Positions 30,549 through 42,446 of a stretch of DNA of 64,000 nucleotides are shown one piece after another. The DNA comes from Oscheius sp. JU75. Lineage: Eukaryota > Nematoda > Chromadorea > Rhabditida > Rhabditidae. A program made the translations under genes and the position numbers. The notes beneath the pieces are model-generated. The model searched no databases. It was not told where the DNA came from and saw nothing but the letters and a program-made list of their open reading frames with translations. The DNA lies in NCBI GenBank assembly GCA_037178855.1, contig JASJZC010000004.1, forward strand, positions 558,001-622,000, given 5' to 3'. Position 1 is the stretch's first letter; each line of letters opens with the position of its first letter.

Positions 30549-33500
30549 ATGTTTGGCTCTTCGCAAGGAACAGGCCTTTTTGGCGCAAAACCTGCCGGCG
30601 GAGGACTCTTCGGCAGCAGTACAACGAACACAGGAAGCACATTCGGATCTTCCACGACCACAGGGGGATCTCTCTTCGGAAAGCCCGCAGGAACATCGGT
30701 AAGCATTTTTTCCGTGTTACATTCACAAAAATCCAAATTTAGATGTTCGGCAGCGCACAGCCGGCCTCAGGCGGCGGTCTTTTCGGGGGATCTAGTACAA
30801 CAGCAGCAAACACGGTTGAGAATCAGTTCCAGCAGTGAAATAACCCCATTTTTAGTCTTTCGGAACGGCCACGAACACCGGAGGAGGCCTGTTCGGAGGC
30901 AGCAGCCAAAGCAATACAGGAGGTTCGCTGTTCGGCAAGCCTGCGGCCACGACGTCATTTGGCGGAAGCGGTGGTGGCGGAGGACTCTTCGGATCATCAA
31001 CGAGTATGTTTGGTCAGTGGGGAGAACACTGCACTGCATGTTTTCCTCAGTTTCTTTCCAAGCTTTCGAGTATTTATAGATTTTTGTTATGGTAGTGGTT
31101 AGCCCTGCTTGCTGTAGCTAGCTAGTTTTGTCGTCCTTCACAGGACCCATACGGCCCGCTAGCGTAGTTTACTGATTCTTTTCGAGTTTTATTCTCCGAA
31201 TTGAATTCCACAAGAAACAGAAAATTTCGCTCCCTTTTTGCGCAAATGGGTCCAGCGAAAAATTAGCTGAAGCATTTTCCCGCTGGCTTTAGTTTCCAGG
31301 CAAGCTTGTACAACCTGATCGGAAAAATACTCACTATTTCCGTTTGTAACCACTCTTTTCCAGGTACGGCCGCAGCTCCGAATGGAACGACGATTAAGTT
31401 CACTGCACCCGTGGCCCCGGATACGATGATGAAGAACGGAATGACGCAGAACATCCAGACGAAGAACTTCTGCATCAGCGCGATGAAAGAGTACGAGGGC
31501 AAGAGTTTCGAGGAGCTCCGTGTCGACGACTACATCGCAAATCGCAAGGCCCCGGCTGCTGGATCCACCACGGGCGGCGGTCTTTTCGGCGCTAGCACCT
31601 CAACAACAACGACCGGAGGCGGTCTGTTCGGCGGAGCTCAACAGAAACCGTCCCTGTTCGGAGGATCTTCAAGTAAGAAACTTGTTGAGATTCTGGTAAA
31701 AAAAAACATTTTCAGCCACAACATCGAGTCCATTTGGAGGAGCAGCAACAACGCAGGGAACGTCTCTGTTTGGAGGAAACAACAACCAGCCGCAGCAACA
31801 GCAGACTGCAGGTGGTGGACTGTTCGGCAAGCCGGCAGGGACCAGTCTCTTTGGAGGAACGTCTACAGCAGCCACCGGCACATTTGGAGCCGCTCAAACC
31901 GCCCCAGCTTCTGGTGGGCTGTTTGGAAAGCCGGCTACGACAGCTTCGGTTCGTTTTATCCTACTAATTTCGCTCCAAACATCCACATGTTCAGCCCTTC
32001 GGAGGTACGGGAACCACATTCGGCCAGACTGCTCAGCCAGCCCAAACTGGCGGTCTCTTTGGCGGTGGAACTGCCGGAACAACTTCGACTTTCGGCGCGA
32101 CAGCCAATACGAGCGGTGGGCTGTTCGGAGGAGGAACACAGACGAACACAGCAGCCGGAGGTCTTTTTGGCAAACCGGCCACAACCGGGAGTTTCGGATT
32201 CGGACAAACTGCGCAGCCAGCTCAAGCTGCGACTGGCGGTTTGTTCGGAAATACGGCTGCAAAGGGCGGAGGCCTGTTCGGTGCCACGACGACGCCCCAA
32301 CAAGGCACGGGCCTGTTCGGAGCGACTCCGGCACAGCCGGCCGGTGGACTTTTTGGCGCCCAGACGACCCAGCAAACCGGAGGACTTTTTGGCTCGACGG
32401 CGCAGCAGCCTGCTGGAAGTGTTGTGGTTCAAAACCCGGCCACTGTGGCCGTTGCCACACAGCCTATCGTCCTGGGCTCGGATGTCAATGAGACAATGCT
32501 AAAGATGGCCATGATTGAGGCCAACTTGGCCACGAATCCATACGGTGATAGTCCACTTCTGAAGCTGGCCAATTCACTTGATACGGACGAAAAGCCCAAT
32601 CCTGTTAGGTTCGTTTTGTCACAAAAAGCCGTGTAATTATCAATTTTCAGTGCCCAACGACAGATGCGCTTCCTAAAGAAGTCTGCTGAAAACAACGTCA
32701 CCACACCGTCGTCGACCAACGGCACTCCGCTAGTCGGAAAGAGCAGCTTCCTCTCAATGAATGTCCCGGTCGCCGGTTCCAAGGTATGGACCATTCTTTG
32801 GTGTGTAAACATAAAACATTTAGATCCGGAGTCGCTCGATCGCTGTGAATGGTGATCTGAACTACAAGTCGACCCGAACCCCGCCCACGCTCGGAAAAGG
32901 AATCGGTGGTAAGGGTAATAACACGAGCATTGTCAGCAATACCTCCTTCAACAGTTCCTTCGCTAACAAGTGAGTTGTTTTTTGTATTTATACTATAAAA
33001 AATCTTCAGATCTGTGGACCCGCACATTGAGAGAGCCCTGAGCAACAATTCGAATACGCTGCCCGGCTCGGCCAAGAAGGTCTCGATCAAGCATCTCGAC
33101 CTCGATGAGATCAAGAGTGCCATGAGGAATAGCAGTCGTCAGGCGGTGCGCAGTCCTCGCGATGCCGACGAGCTGCCGATGACGGAAGAGCCCGAGGAGA
33201 CTGAGAACTCGATAGATATCAGGTGCGTTTGTCCGTTTTTAATGCCTTAGCCCTCATGACTCAGTCGGTTAGCGCTCCGATTACAAAATATAAGGGGTGA
33301 GGATCTATTTCCGGGCTAGTAAACACCTTCAAAGTCTTTTTTGTTATTTGCCAAGTCAGAATCTGGTGTCATACCTATTCTTTCTCGCCCAGATTTGAAG
33401 GCAGGCCGAATTTTGCCCGTTGCAGCCTTCACAAAACCTCCTAACCCTGTACTTTTCAGCGTAAACGCCGACCCTCGAGACGCAGCCTATCGCCGTGCTG

Positions 33501-36500
33501 AGATCCAGCGCCAGCCGCCAGTTCATCTTGATCTCAATGTGACCAGCGACACGAATACCTCCAATCACATCACCTCTTCCATCGTGAGCAGTCCGATTGG
33601 AGGAGCGGGAGGCGACGCTGCCGAAGTCTTCGCCCCGGCTGGAATTACCTTGAAGACATCCGACTACTTCTGCGAGCCGACTCTCCGCAAAATGGCCGAG
33701 ATGGTACTATTTTTGTAGTAATTTCAAAATATTAAACTTTTAGGTTAAAAATGGTGAAGTCTACCTGCCGGAAGGACTCACAGTAGGCCGTGCCACTTTC
33801 GGAGACGTCTATTGGCCCGGTCCGCTCACGCTGAAGGATGTCGCGCTGGATGAAATTGTCATTTTCCGTCACAAGGAGGTCACTGTCTACCCGGATGAGA
33901 CCAAGAAGCCAGCTCTTGGTGAGGGACTCAACCGTCCGGCCGAGGTCACCCTGGAACGTGTATGGTACGTCAATCGGGAGACCAAGGAGGAAATCAAGGA
34001 TCCGATCATGTTGGCCGAAATCGGATGGAGGGATCGCCTTGAACGCGTCACGCTGAAGATGGGAGCTCTGTTCAAGGACTACCGTCCCGGCACTGGCAGC
34101 TGGGTCTTCAAAGTCGAGCACTTCAGCAAGTACGGACTCGTGGTAGGTTAATTTAAATATTTTCTGGATACAGTGTTAGATATGGCTTCTTTGAAGCGAA
34201 GTTTGTGTTGAACTGTAAACTTCTCACCTTGATAATCCTCCCCATGCAAACTTTTACCAATACACCAACAGTTTCCCTAGAATTTTGAAGGGCTTTGAAG
34301 ATAAAAATTGGATATTTTCATAACGAGAACCTTTTCAGGACGATGATGATGACGAAAACAAGGCCCCCAAACCTCTCGACGAGAAGCAACGAAGCCTCCA
34401 ATCCCGTGTCCAGCGCACAGCCATCCACTCCGATCAGACATTCACGATCGACAACGATGAGGTGCGCTCCCATTTCTAACACTTCCTCTTTATCACATTA
34501 TTGCACTTTCCCAATAAATTTCTTATCAAAATACCCGTTTTTCTGCGTACAAAATATAACAAAAATCGGCTTCCAGGTGCCGGAAGAGGTCGAGATGGAG
34601 GACATCATTTTTGTCACAGGCTCACGAGCAGTCCCCTCGGCCCTCGTTCAGGGACTAGGAGGCGCCCTGGACGCCTCCTGTGACATGGAGACGGGATATG
34701 ACGAACATGATCTCGTCGTAAGCTAGTTATTCGAAATCTATAACTCAAAATTCTAGGTCCCGCCGGAGAAGAAGCCGAAGATTGATTTGGATGGGAGCTC
34801 GCTCTACGAGGACAGCAAGTACCTACTCGAGAAGCTCGCCCAATCGCAGACGTTCCGTCTCCAGAGAGAAATTCATCTGAAATGCGTCCCCGCAACGCGC
34901 AAGTTCGAAGGAGGACATCGTAGTCGGGAGACAAAAGGATTCGGTGTCAGCAGGTTCATCGATCTCGGCAGTGCGAGAGGACAAGTCGCGAGAGTTGGAT
35001 GGAGTTCTAGTGAGTTTTATTTTGTCGGAAGCACAACAGCGGCCGTCTGTACGCACTGCAGCAGATGGCGTAATACCTTAGCGGTTAGCACTTGGGATTC
35101 GAAGCGAAACGAGTCGAGTGCTGGAGCCAAATCGTGTCGAACAAGTATAGTTAGCATGCTGGGCTATAAATGTGAGCGACAGGAGATTCATCCATACCGG
35201 CGTTTTTCGAGAATCGAAGAAAGCAAAGATGCCGTTGAAGGCGGATGTCATCAGCCTTTCTCGTTGCTAACACCTTGTTCTCTTGTTGTGTTGTTAGCTC
35301 TAGTGTTTTGGAAAGTTTGCTATGCCCACCCCTGTAAGTTTGTCATGTGTCGCTCTTTCTCATCCTATGGTGAACGTGTCGCTCTTGATTTCTTACCTTT
35401 TGAGGCTTGCTCGTCTTCCACTTTTTATACTAAAGTTTTGTAGGTAATTAACTGTTTTTGGAGCAGAAAGTTTGCATGTTTTGGTGCAACTCTATTTGAG
35501 CGAATATGGGGGAAATTGTTTGCAAACTATTACAATGAGATGCTTCAAATTAGTCAGTTTGCGGGAGCTGAGTAGTAGGTCAGCTGAAGACAATTACAGT
35601 ATGCGAATTGAGTACAACGGACATCTCGGAAGGGGAAGACACAGGGTAGGTAGACGGGAACAGAAACATGGCGAAAATGGCAGTTTAGGGTCGCTAACCA
35701 TTGAAAGTCTAGCCTAGCCAACCTCTTGTTAGAGTACATTTGAGCCAAAACTCACAATAATATCGATCTCCTAATGGATTCTCTACCCCTGAATCAAAGT
35801 TGAGATTCAGTGAAAAGCACTTTCAGAGGGCCACTTCGTTCAAAGTCTCCAGCCGGAAAAGAACAGTCTCCTCATCAACAGTCTCTGCCGTTCCGGCAAT
35901 ATTCAACAGGACTACGTGCTGGACATGCTGGAGCACAATATCCGCTTCTCGCAGACCATCCAACGTAATCATTCTATTTCGGCCAAGGTTCGACATCACG
36001 AGATTGACGGACAGCATGTCGCGCCGAGAGTCAAGCCCACCAACGATCATGCCCAACTTATTGACTCTTTCTGTGCCACCGCGAATCAAAGTTCGTTTCT
36101 TTTGCTTTTCCCATAAAAATTCACCAATTTCAGGCAGCAGAAATGACGAGGAGCGAGTCTGGAAACTGGCCAGGGCTCTATTACCCGGCAGTCGAGAAGG
36201 CAGATGGAGATGGGATCGTCTGGACGCCGTTTGTGACTGGCTACGCGAAGAGGTCGCTCTTCTCCCCAAGTTGAAGATTAGCGGACGAGGTGCCAAAGTT
36301 TGGCAGGCCCTGTGTCGAGGGCAGCTCGAGGAGGCTGTAGCTGCCGCGGAAGAGGAAGGCCTGATGTTCATGTGTACTCTTCTGGCCACCTTCCAAGTCG
36401 ATCCACGAGCCACACAGCAGGATTTCCAGGTAAATTGATTTCTTCCACACAAGGCTTATGATAATATAGGAGGTCGCAATAAGTTTTGATCGTCCAGATT

Positions 36501-39500
36501 CAGTTGACCACTGCTTGTCGCTTCTTTAGGGCTGAATATCTTGTAAACCTGTAAAATTGTCGCTCGCTCGACCCTTTCCCATTTCATTTTCTTCTCAAGA
36601 TAGCATGTTGGGGAAGTTGATACGCTCAGGGATCGAACCCGGGTCGTATGTTTCGAAGTGGCGCCTCCTACCATTACAGGAACTGCTTTTCTATAACTTG
36701 GAAGGGTTGTAACATTATCTGAAGACTTAAAGCGAGTGTCCGGACCCTTTTCTAGTTCGCAAAAGTTAAAATCCAGGTAATTTGACAAGTCGTAGCAAGT
36801 CGAGATTGCACTGGCTTTCAGTTTCTGCAACTTATTCGAGCTGCAAAGTTGAGCCTTTTTGAGTCAGAAATGAGACGTAACATTAGTTTCGAAGTACCAT
36901 ATCAAGGTAAAAACGAGACAATCTCAATTCATAAGAGCATCTTTAGAAAATACTTTGGGTACAAAACTCTAGTCTATAAAGTGCAAACTGGGGGAGATTA
37001 CTGAACGCCCTAAACCAGGGTAGATTCGTTCCTGAAGCAATTGGAATGCATTCAACTTCTATTCTAAGTAGTTGTCTAGAAATAAAGGAGCTACATGCTA
37101 CCAGAAGCAACAATTTCGACTGACTATTCTTTCTTCTGGAACTAGCCTTGACTAGCCAAAAAGCGCGTGACTTGTCGAGACAAGGCTGACAAGTACTGCC
37201 GAGAAAGCTTCTTGGCAAATGGTAACTTTTATCCTGGAGTAGCATCTTTGCGGGCTTCTATGTTGGTGATCATCGATGATAAAACAAAAAAGAAGTACAC
37301 CTCCGTAATCAGCGCGTTTTTCTCTACAAGACCCATCTCAGAACACATAGTCGAAAAAAGAAGTCCGGACACTCGCTCACTTGACTTGCAAACAGTAGTT
37401 GCTGTCACAAAGTGACTAACAAATTGGTTTTTAGGACTTCAGACAGACAGACAGACAGACACACACAGAGAATTTTGGGCATTTAGTACTATATAGCTGG
37501 CTAATTGTGTAGGGAACTCGTTACAACGCACTGTACCTCTGATTTTTGGGTCAAAGAGCCTCGGTATAACGTACGTCTCGAGTTTTGCACTCAAAGTAAT
37601 GTACCCCTGGGCCTGTACGAGGGGTACGTTATAGTGCGACTATATTGTACTATATTAAAAATTTGCCTGATGCCCCGTTGAGGATCGTGACAGGTAAATA
37701 CAGTTCCAGTCAAGCTACCGTGATAAGGGCAACGCTCTCCAGAGACGCATCTCCCAAATTGACTGACTTGCAAAGAGTAATTGCTGTCATAAAGTAACCG
37801 GGACAAATTGTCAATTTAGGGCTTCAGACAGACACAAACACACAACTTTTGAGCATTTTGAACAAGATTTATTGCATTATCAGGTTTGGAACGAGTGTAG
37901 ATTTAATGGTGTACCATTTTTGCGCTGCTTTTCTTCACCATAAATGTCCTATTGACTGCTCCATTTCATCGCTCCCATCGTAGACGTTGCCCACCTCTCT
38001 GTCTTCGACTATCAAAAGGAGTCACCCAGTAATCAACGAAGCTTCCACGGAGAATCTTTCTTTTAGGGGCATAGTGTCTTTGAAAAACTTTGATAGTACG
38101 CTTTGATGGAAACATGAGTACAGGCCAAACTGAGAGAGAAGGACAATGATAGGTTATAAAAAGTAAGAGGTTAAGTACCAACCAATTTGTTAGTCAGCTA
38201 TTTATTTGTGTCATCATCCACATCTTAAAGCAACAAAGCTATTTCCAAATGTATCCTGGTATCCTTCATCCATGCACATCGGGATCCAGTCCGGGGGACG
38301 TAATAAGGGGAAGCAGCCATCGGCGAAAAAAGCAATGTATCCTGACTGGCATGAAGACAATTTTAGGATGCACTTTGTTCCGCTAACTTCTTGCGTGATT
38401 GTTGCTGGTACATTTGGTAGGCCAGGACAACGTGGGTCATTATGTGTCGCTAAAGCTGGGAGAGTACAGCCGGCGCAAGGATCTGAAATACATTCAAGCT
38501 CGGAACCAAACACAACTAGCAGCGACCGATTTGGAATCAGAATCTGTTAGCAAATTATTAGTTTTAGGTACCAGATGGAGCGGTAGATGAGATTTGTTGA
38601 AGGTGTATTCGTAACAAAAATGGCGGAATGAAATTCGTTTTCATTTAAAGTGTGTCTATTTGAAATTTCGGCAGTTTCTTCTGCCGTAAACAAAGGACAT
38701 CACGTGGTAGCACCGCGCATGTTTTCATGAGAAACGTCTTTGTTCTGAGAAATAAAGTTACCGGCAGAAGTCGTCGTAGTTTGTGCTGTCTGGGTAGTAG
38801 TAGCAGTAGTAGTAGTAACCGAAACCATAACACTAGTGGTTGTCAGGGGTTCAACTTCTTCGAAATCACCGGGTATGTTAGCAATACATCCAGTAGCGGT
38901 TTTGGATAAAACCAAAACGATAAGTAATAAACACATGAGTTCAATTACAGCGTAATAACGCATCATGACGAAGCTAGGAGTGGATCGGAAAATCGTGTTC
39001 CAGACGGGGATTCTTTCGACTTTGCAAAGCAATACAGTTTACGAGACAAAGCGTTGTTTCCTTAGTGTGTGTAGTCTACGACGACAACACACTCTAGTAG
39101 TTGTCTAGAAATAAAGAAGCAACATGCTACCAGAAGCAACAATTTCGACTGACTATTCTTTTTTCTGGAACTAGCCTTGACTTGCCAAAAAGCGCGTGAT
39201 TTGTCGAGACAGGGCTGACAAGAACTGCCGAGAAAGCTTCTCGGCAAACGGTAACTTTTGTTCTGGAGTAGCATCTTTGTGGGCTTCTATGGTGGTGATC
39301 ATCGATGATGGTACACCTCCGTAATCAGCGCGTTTTTCTCTACAAGACCCATCTCAGAACACATAGTCGAAAAAAAAAGTCCGGATACTCGCTTTAAAAG
39401 TCCTTAATATGACTGCATAATCTTAATCAGTAAAAAAAACTCTACAAAATGGTGCTTTACAAAAATTTTGACTTCGTGTAGCCCACGGTATGGGATAGAA

Positions 39501-41538
39501 CTCGGGTCACCCACGTTCAAATTTCTGTCTCTAGCATATGCCATAGGCTACAGAGAGAAAGACTCTTTAAAATAGAATTCTTATATGAAATTTCTTTTTT
39601 TTTCAGGCCCAAATTGAGTTCTGGGAGCAGTTCCGAATGCTGGAGCACCTAGACGAACACGTTCTCAAAGTCTACCTGCTGATGGCCGGTCGTCCGAGCG
39701 TTAAATTCACCTCCAAGCTCGGCAAGAAGGTCACAGTCGGTTGTTGCGACGGTCTGCCCTGGAAACAGGCCATCGGAATCTATTTGTGGTATCTGCGCTC
39801 TTTCCAATGCTTCGAGGAGACTCTGGACGAGGCCACCATGCAGATTCCTGCTCCCAGAGACGCTGACGACGTGCTCTTCTGTCATTTGCTCAAGCTGAGT
39901 CGCGATCAGGCCTACTCCGTCGAGGAGGTCCTCGACGCCGTAATGGACTACAGCTCCAGCCCCTTTGATGTCCATCTCAGGTAATTTTGGCTCTTAATCC
40001 AGCTATGTCTATCGGCTTATCACCTACCCCTGCTATTCTCTCTCTCAGAATCCACAAATCTAGGCGAAAACTAATAGAGAGGCCAGATTGATGAAAGTTT
40101 GACTCTAGCTAGACATTTGTGAAGAGACCTTTGACAACTTCATCACGCCGCCCAAAGAGGCTGAGATTCTCGAGGAATCTAACAATGAATCGGAAGATGA
40201 AGAGTTTGACGACTCTTGTCACGTTTTTCTATTATTTTCAGCTGGCATCTCTGGACCGTCCTCCGCTCGCTCGGCTACAACACAATGAATCCATCTGCAG
40301 AACAGCGTCTTCACGTCAGCTACGCGGAGCAACTCATGGCTAACAGTCTTCCCCATCTCGCTCTCTTTGTTCTCTCCCACATCAGCAGTGATCAGGCGTA
40401 AGTTTCCTCTTCTTTTTAACTTTAAATCACGAATTTTAGACGTTCCGCAATCATGAAGGAGTCGCTGGACCGTTTCGCCCTCACCGCCACCCGTGCCGAT
40501 TACAACCGTCTGCTGGACATCGTCAGTGTCCCGGCCTCCTGGATTGCTTCGGCCAAATACGTCAAGGCCAAGGTTTGTAGCCTTTTTCGTCTTTTTAGCC
40601 AAACGTTAAGATGTCCGGTCAGAACGCGGCAGCTTGTGAGCAGGCCATCAAGGCGGGAGACTACCGGACAGCTTTCAGCACGTTCGTAGAGGATGTGGCC
40701 CCGAATGCTGTTTTCTCGGACGATTTGGATGAGCTAGAACGTCTGGTAACGCTTTTCGAGCCGGTGACGGATTTCATCCCGTCCTGGGGACTCCAAGGCC
40801 AGATCTATGTGGATTACGTCGATTTCAAGCGGCTGTCGAAGAGCGGGGACGATGAGGATGTGAGTATCTCTTAAGATGATAGGCGATTTGCCGTATTCTC
40901 GTAGATTTGGCTCGAAAAGCAACCGAAAAGTTTGGCAATTTCTCACCTTAAGGCCCTTTTCCATGCTTTTATCTACTCAAAATATCTTTCTAAAGACTTG
41001 TCACCCACGGGGATCGAACCTAGGTTGCGCGGACCGTAACGGAGCCTCTTACCAATACACCAGCTATTTCTCTAAAAATTTGAAGCGCGGGAACTTTGTT
41101 GGGAGACCAGAAACCTCTAAAAATCGTTGTACATTCTTGTTCAAATACTATTCAAATATTAGACCATGGGCGCCATAGAGCCCGAGTTGTTCCCTTAGTG
41201 TTTACAATACAGAAGGTTGCAAACAGAAAAAGTCATTTTAACATGATCGTTTTGATCCCTTTTCTTGCAGGACCATCGAGTAGCCGAACTGATCAACTCC
41301 CTGACAGCTAAACTCCGAGCTCCCGTCTTTGAGACACCCATTCAACGGTTGTTTTCGCGCCGAAAATTTTAACTTCGTCTGTTTTAGACTAGCAGCTCAA
41401 AACATTGGCCTGCTGATGTTCGAGGCACATAAGATGATGAACGACAGTCTTGAGTTCCAGATGCCCTTCGATATGGCCAGCCTGATGCGGGAACTCACAC
41501 GCTCGGTGACAGCAACCAACACTGGTGGACTTTTTTAG
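30549..41538 (+). CDS. NUP98: NUP98-NUP96 nucleoporin precursor
   Basis: One polypeptide that cleaves itself into FG nucleoporin NUP98 and scaffold NUP96. I trace 22 in-phase exons: 30549-30698, 30743-30814, 30856-31003, 31364-31672, 31716-31948, 31995-32608, 32651-32783, 32824-32969, 33010-33222, 33460-33703, 33744-34142, 34339-34461, 34577-34717, 34757-35009, 35827-36090, 36134-36429, 39607-39980, 40242-40397, 40440-40572, 40599-40859, 41271-41347 and 41388-41538. The first third is GLFG repeats, interrupted by a GLEBS RAE1-binding segment (about 31395-31550, FCISAMKEYEGKSFEELRVD). The autoproteolytic domain (SDYFCEPTLRKMAEM to KVEHFSKYGL) keeps the HF/S cleavage triad at 34119-34127. NUP96 follows (SRFIDLGSARGQVARVGWSS, then the helical solenoid). 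Intron 16 (3.2 kb) carries repeats and a nested gene. Confidence 0.96.
33246..33292 (+). repeat. tRNA 5'-half-like fragment
   Basis: ATGACTCAGTCGGTTAGCGC resembles a tRNA D-arm/A-box but no anticodon or T arm follows. In NUP98-96 intron 9. Confidence 0.4.
34185..34310 (-). mobile_element. Degenerate SINE-like element
   Basis: In NUP98-96 intron 11. The block TTTTACCAATACACCAAC with AGTTTCCCTAGAATTTTGAA matches the 5' end of the copy at 41.0 kb (CTTACCAATACACC, ATTTCTCTAAAAATTTGAA). The B-box region is eroded. Confidence 0.5.
35010..35826. other. NUP98-96 intron 14
   Basis: 817-nt intron. Around 35060-35110 it has TTAGCGGTTAGCACTTGGGA followed by TTCGAAGCG, a weak tRNA-like signature. Otherwise AT-rich without coding content. 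Confidence 0.45.
36525..36705 (-). mobile_element. tRNA-derived SINE-like element, copy 3
   Basis: Best-preserved internal promoter of the set. On the minus strand: CCTGTAATGGTAGGAGGCGC (A-box), GACCCGGGTTCGATCCC (B-box), then CTATCTTGAGAAGAAAATGA and ACAATTTTACAGGT in the body. It ends 22 bases before the inverted-repeat element at 36728. Confidence 0.75.
36728..37379 (+). mobile_element. Terminal-inverted-repeat element, copy 1
   Basis: Left end TAAAGCGAGTGTCCGGAC and right end GTCCGGACACTCGCT are inverted copies of each other, 652 bases apart. The interior has no full transposase. A minus-strand frame (QPCLDKSRAFW) is conserved in the second copy, so it may descend from a coding part. Best described as a non-autonomous DNA transposon. 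Confidence 0.72.
38214..38966 (-). CDS. Secreted C6-domain protein nested in a NUP98-96 intron
   Basis: Two exons on the strand opposite the host gene. The first gives a hydrophobic signal sequence (MCLLLIVLVLSKTATGC) and a threonine-rich stretch (TTTTATTTQTAQTTTT) likely to be O-glycosylated. After a TTTCAG acceptor near 38483 the second encodes DPCAGCTLPALATHNDPRC, VSGTKCILKLSSCQSGYIAF and ends VALRCG. The cysteine spacing fits the nematode C6 domain, found in secreted or surface proteins of unknown function. Which ATG is used is uncertain (two adjacent, 38966 and 38963). It lies between the two copies of the inverted-repeat element. Confidence 0.68.
39096..39396 (+). mobile_element. Terminal-inverted-repeat element, copy 2 (5'-truncated)
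   Basis: About 300 bases over 90 percent identical by eye to 37067-37379, in the same orientation. The right end GTCCGGATACTCGCTTTA is intact and pairs well with the left end of copy 1. The left part is missing. Confidence 0.78.
40121..40204 (+). repeat. Copy of a downstream-gene exon inside NUP98-96 intron 17
   Basis: Nearly identical to coding sequence at 44058-44135 of the next gene (codons for EETFD.FITPPKE and ILEESNNESEDEE), with six extra bases. It sits just before the exon 18 acceptor. Confidence 0.88.
40900..41085 (-). mobile_element. tRNA-derived SINE-like element, copy 4
   Basis: In NUP98-96 intron 20. On the minus strand: AGCTGGTGTATTGGTAAGAG (A-box), CCTAGGTTCGATCCCCG (B-box), then a body ending with CATGGAAAAGGGCC and AAATTGCCAAAC. 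A tRNA gene is unlikely because the acceptor stem does not pair. Confidence 0.72.
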
Positions 41539-42446
41539 GCAACCATATTATTGCTATTAATTCCCCCTAACAGTATTGTAATTTCATGACATTGTCTCTA
41601 GGTTCTCATCACAATTCCTCATTCATCTTTCCAGTTGTTATAGTGTGTAATATTTTCGGTTTATATAAGATTTTCACGTCAAAACTTTTTGTTTCGGGTT
41701 GAGAAAGGAGCGTGCCAAATTACCGTATACCCGAAAGTCGACAGTACGACAACCGGTGAGGAGAAAAACAGACATGACAGTCATAAATTGATTGCTTTGA
41801 TCTTTACCCGGTTTCTATTTCCTTCTGTCAGTCTGTCTTGGTCCTCTTCCCTCTAACTTCAAACTTCGAAGTTCCCCGCCAGTCGAGCTATCTTCACAGG
41901 AGCAACATTCTTTTGCAAGCAACAGCTATTCCAAAATTGACTTGAATTGCAAATAATTAGTATGCACACATTGCAATAATGGCTTCAGACACACAGACAG
42001 GCAGAGACGCGTGACCAGTTTAAAATAAATTTTTTTACAGTACCTAATTACCAGGAACTTGTTCTATTCTGGGACTAGTAGGCAAAGTCGTCCGTGTATC
42101 ATAAAACATTACTCTTACGGCCTTGATGGAAGACAATTTTATCGAGGATCACCGAACGGATTCGAACGAGGGACGATTGGGCAGAAAATAAGTGTCTCGC
42201 TAATATATCAAAGTCTCTCAAAAGACCACATGCCTCTACGGGTCGCGAGGAATGGATTAGCTGAATCGAAATTGAGCTGTTTCAAGGACCTCGATAAAAT
42301 TTGAGGAATGCCTCTCGCTTTGCTTCGATTTACAGCCCCCTGCTTACTAGCTTAAGAGTCCCAGATCACCCTGTTTTTCTCCTCCTCTTTTCATTTATCG
42401 ATTTCCGCCTAAATTGCTCAATTATTGCTCCATCTCCTTGGCAATC
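41539..42446. other. Gap between NUP98-96 and the next gene
   Basis: Contains GGCTTCAGACACACAGACAG at about 41986, a block also seen at 37437 and 37822. A reverse B-box-like word (CGGATTCGAACGAGGG) lies near 42150. No exon is supported. Confidence 0.5.

Noticed and set aside
36943-37245. Transposase gene in the inverted-repeat element
   Set aside because: The conserved minus-strand frame is only about 70 residues in both copies and lacks recognisable catalytic residues.
40900-41085. tRNA gene
   Set aside because: Internal A- and B-box-like words are present, but no acceptor stem pairs and related copies with the same body exist elsewhere, so a SINE-like element fits better.
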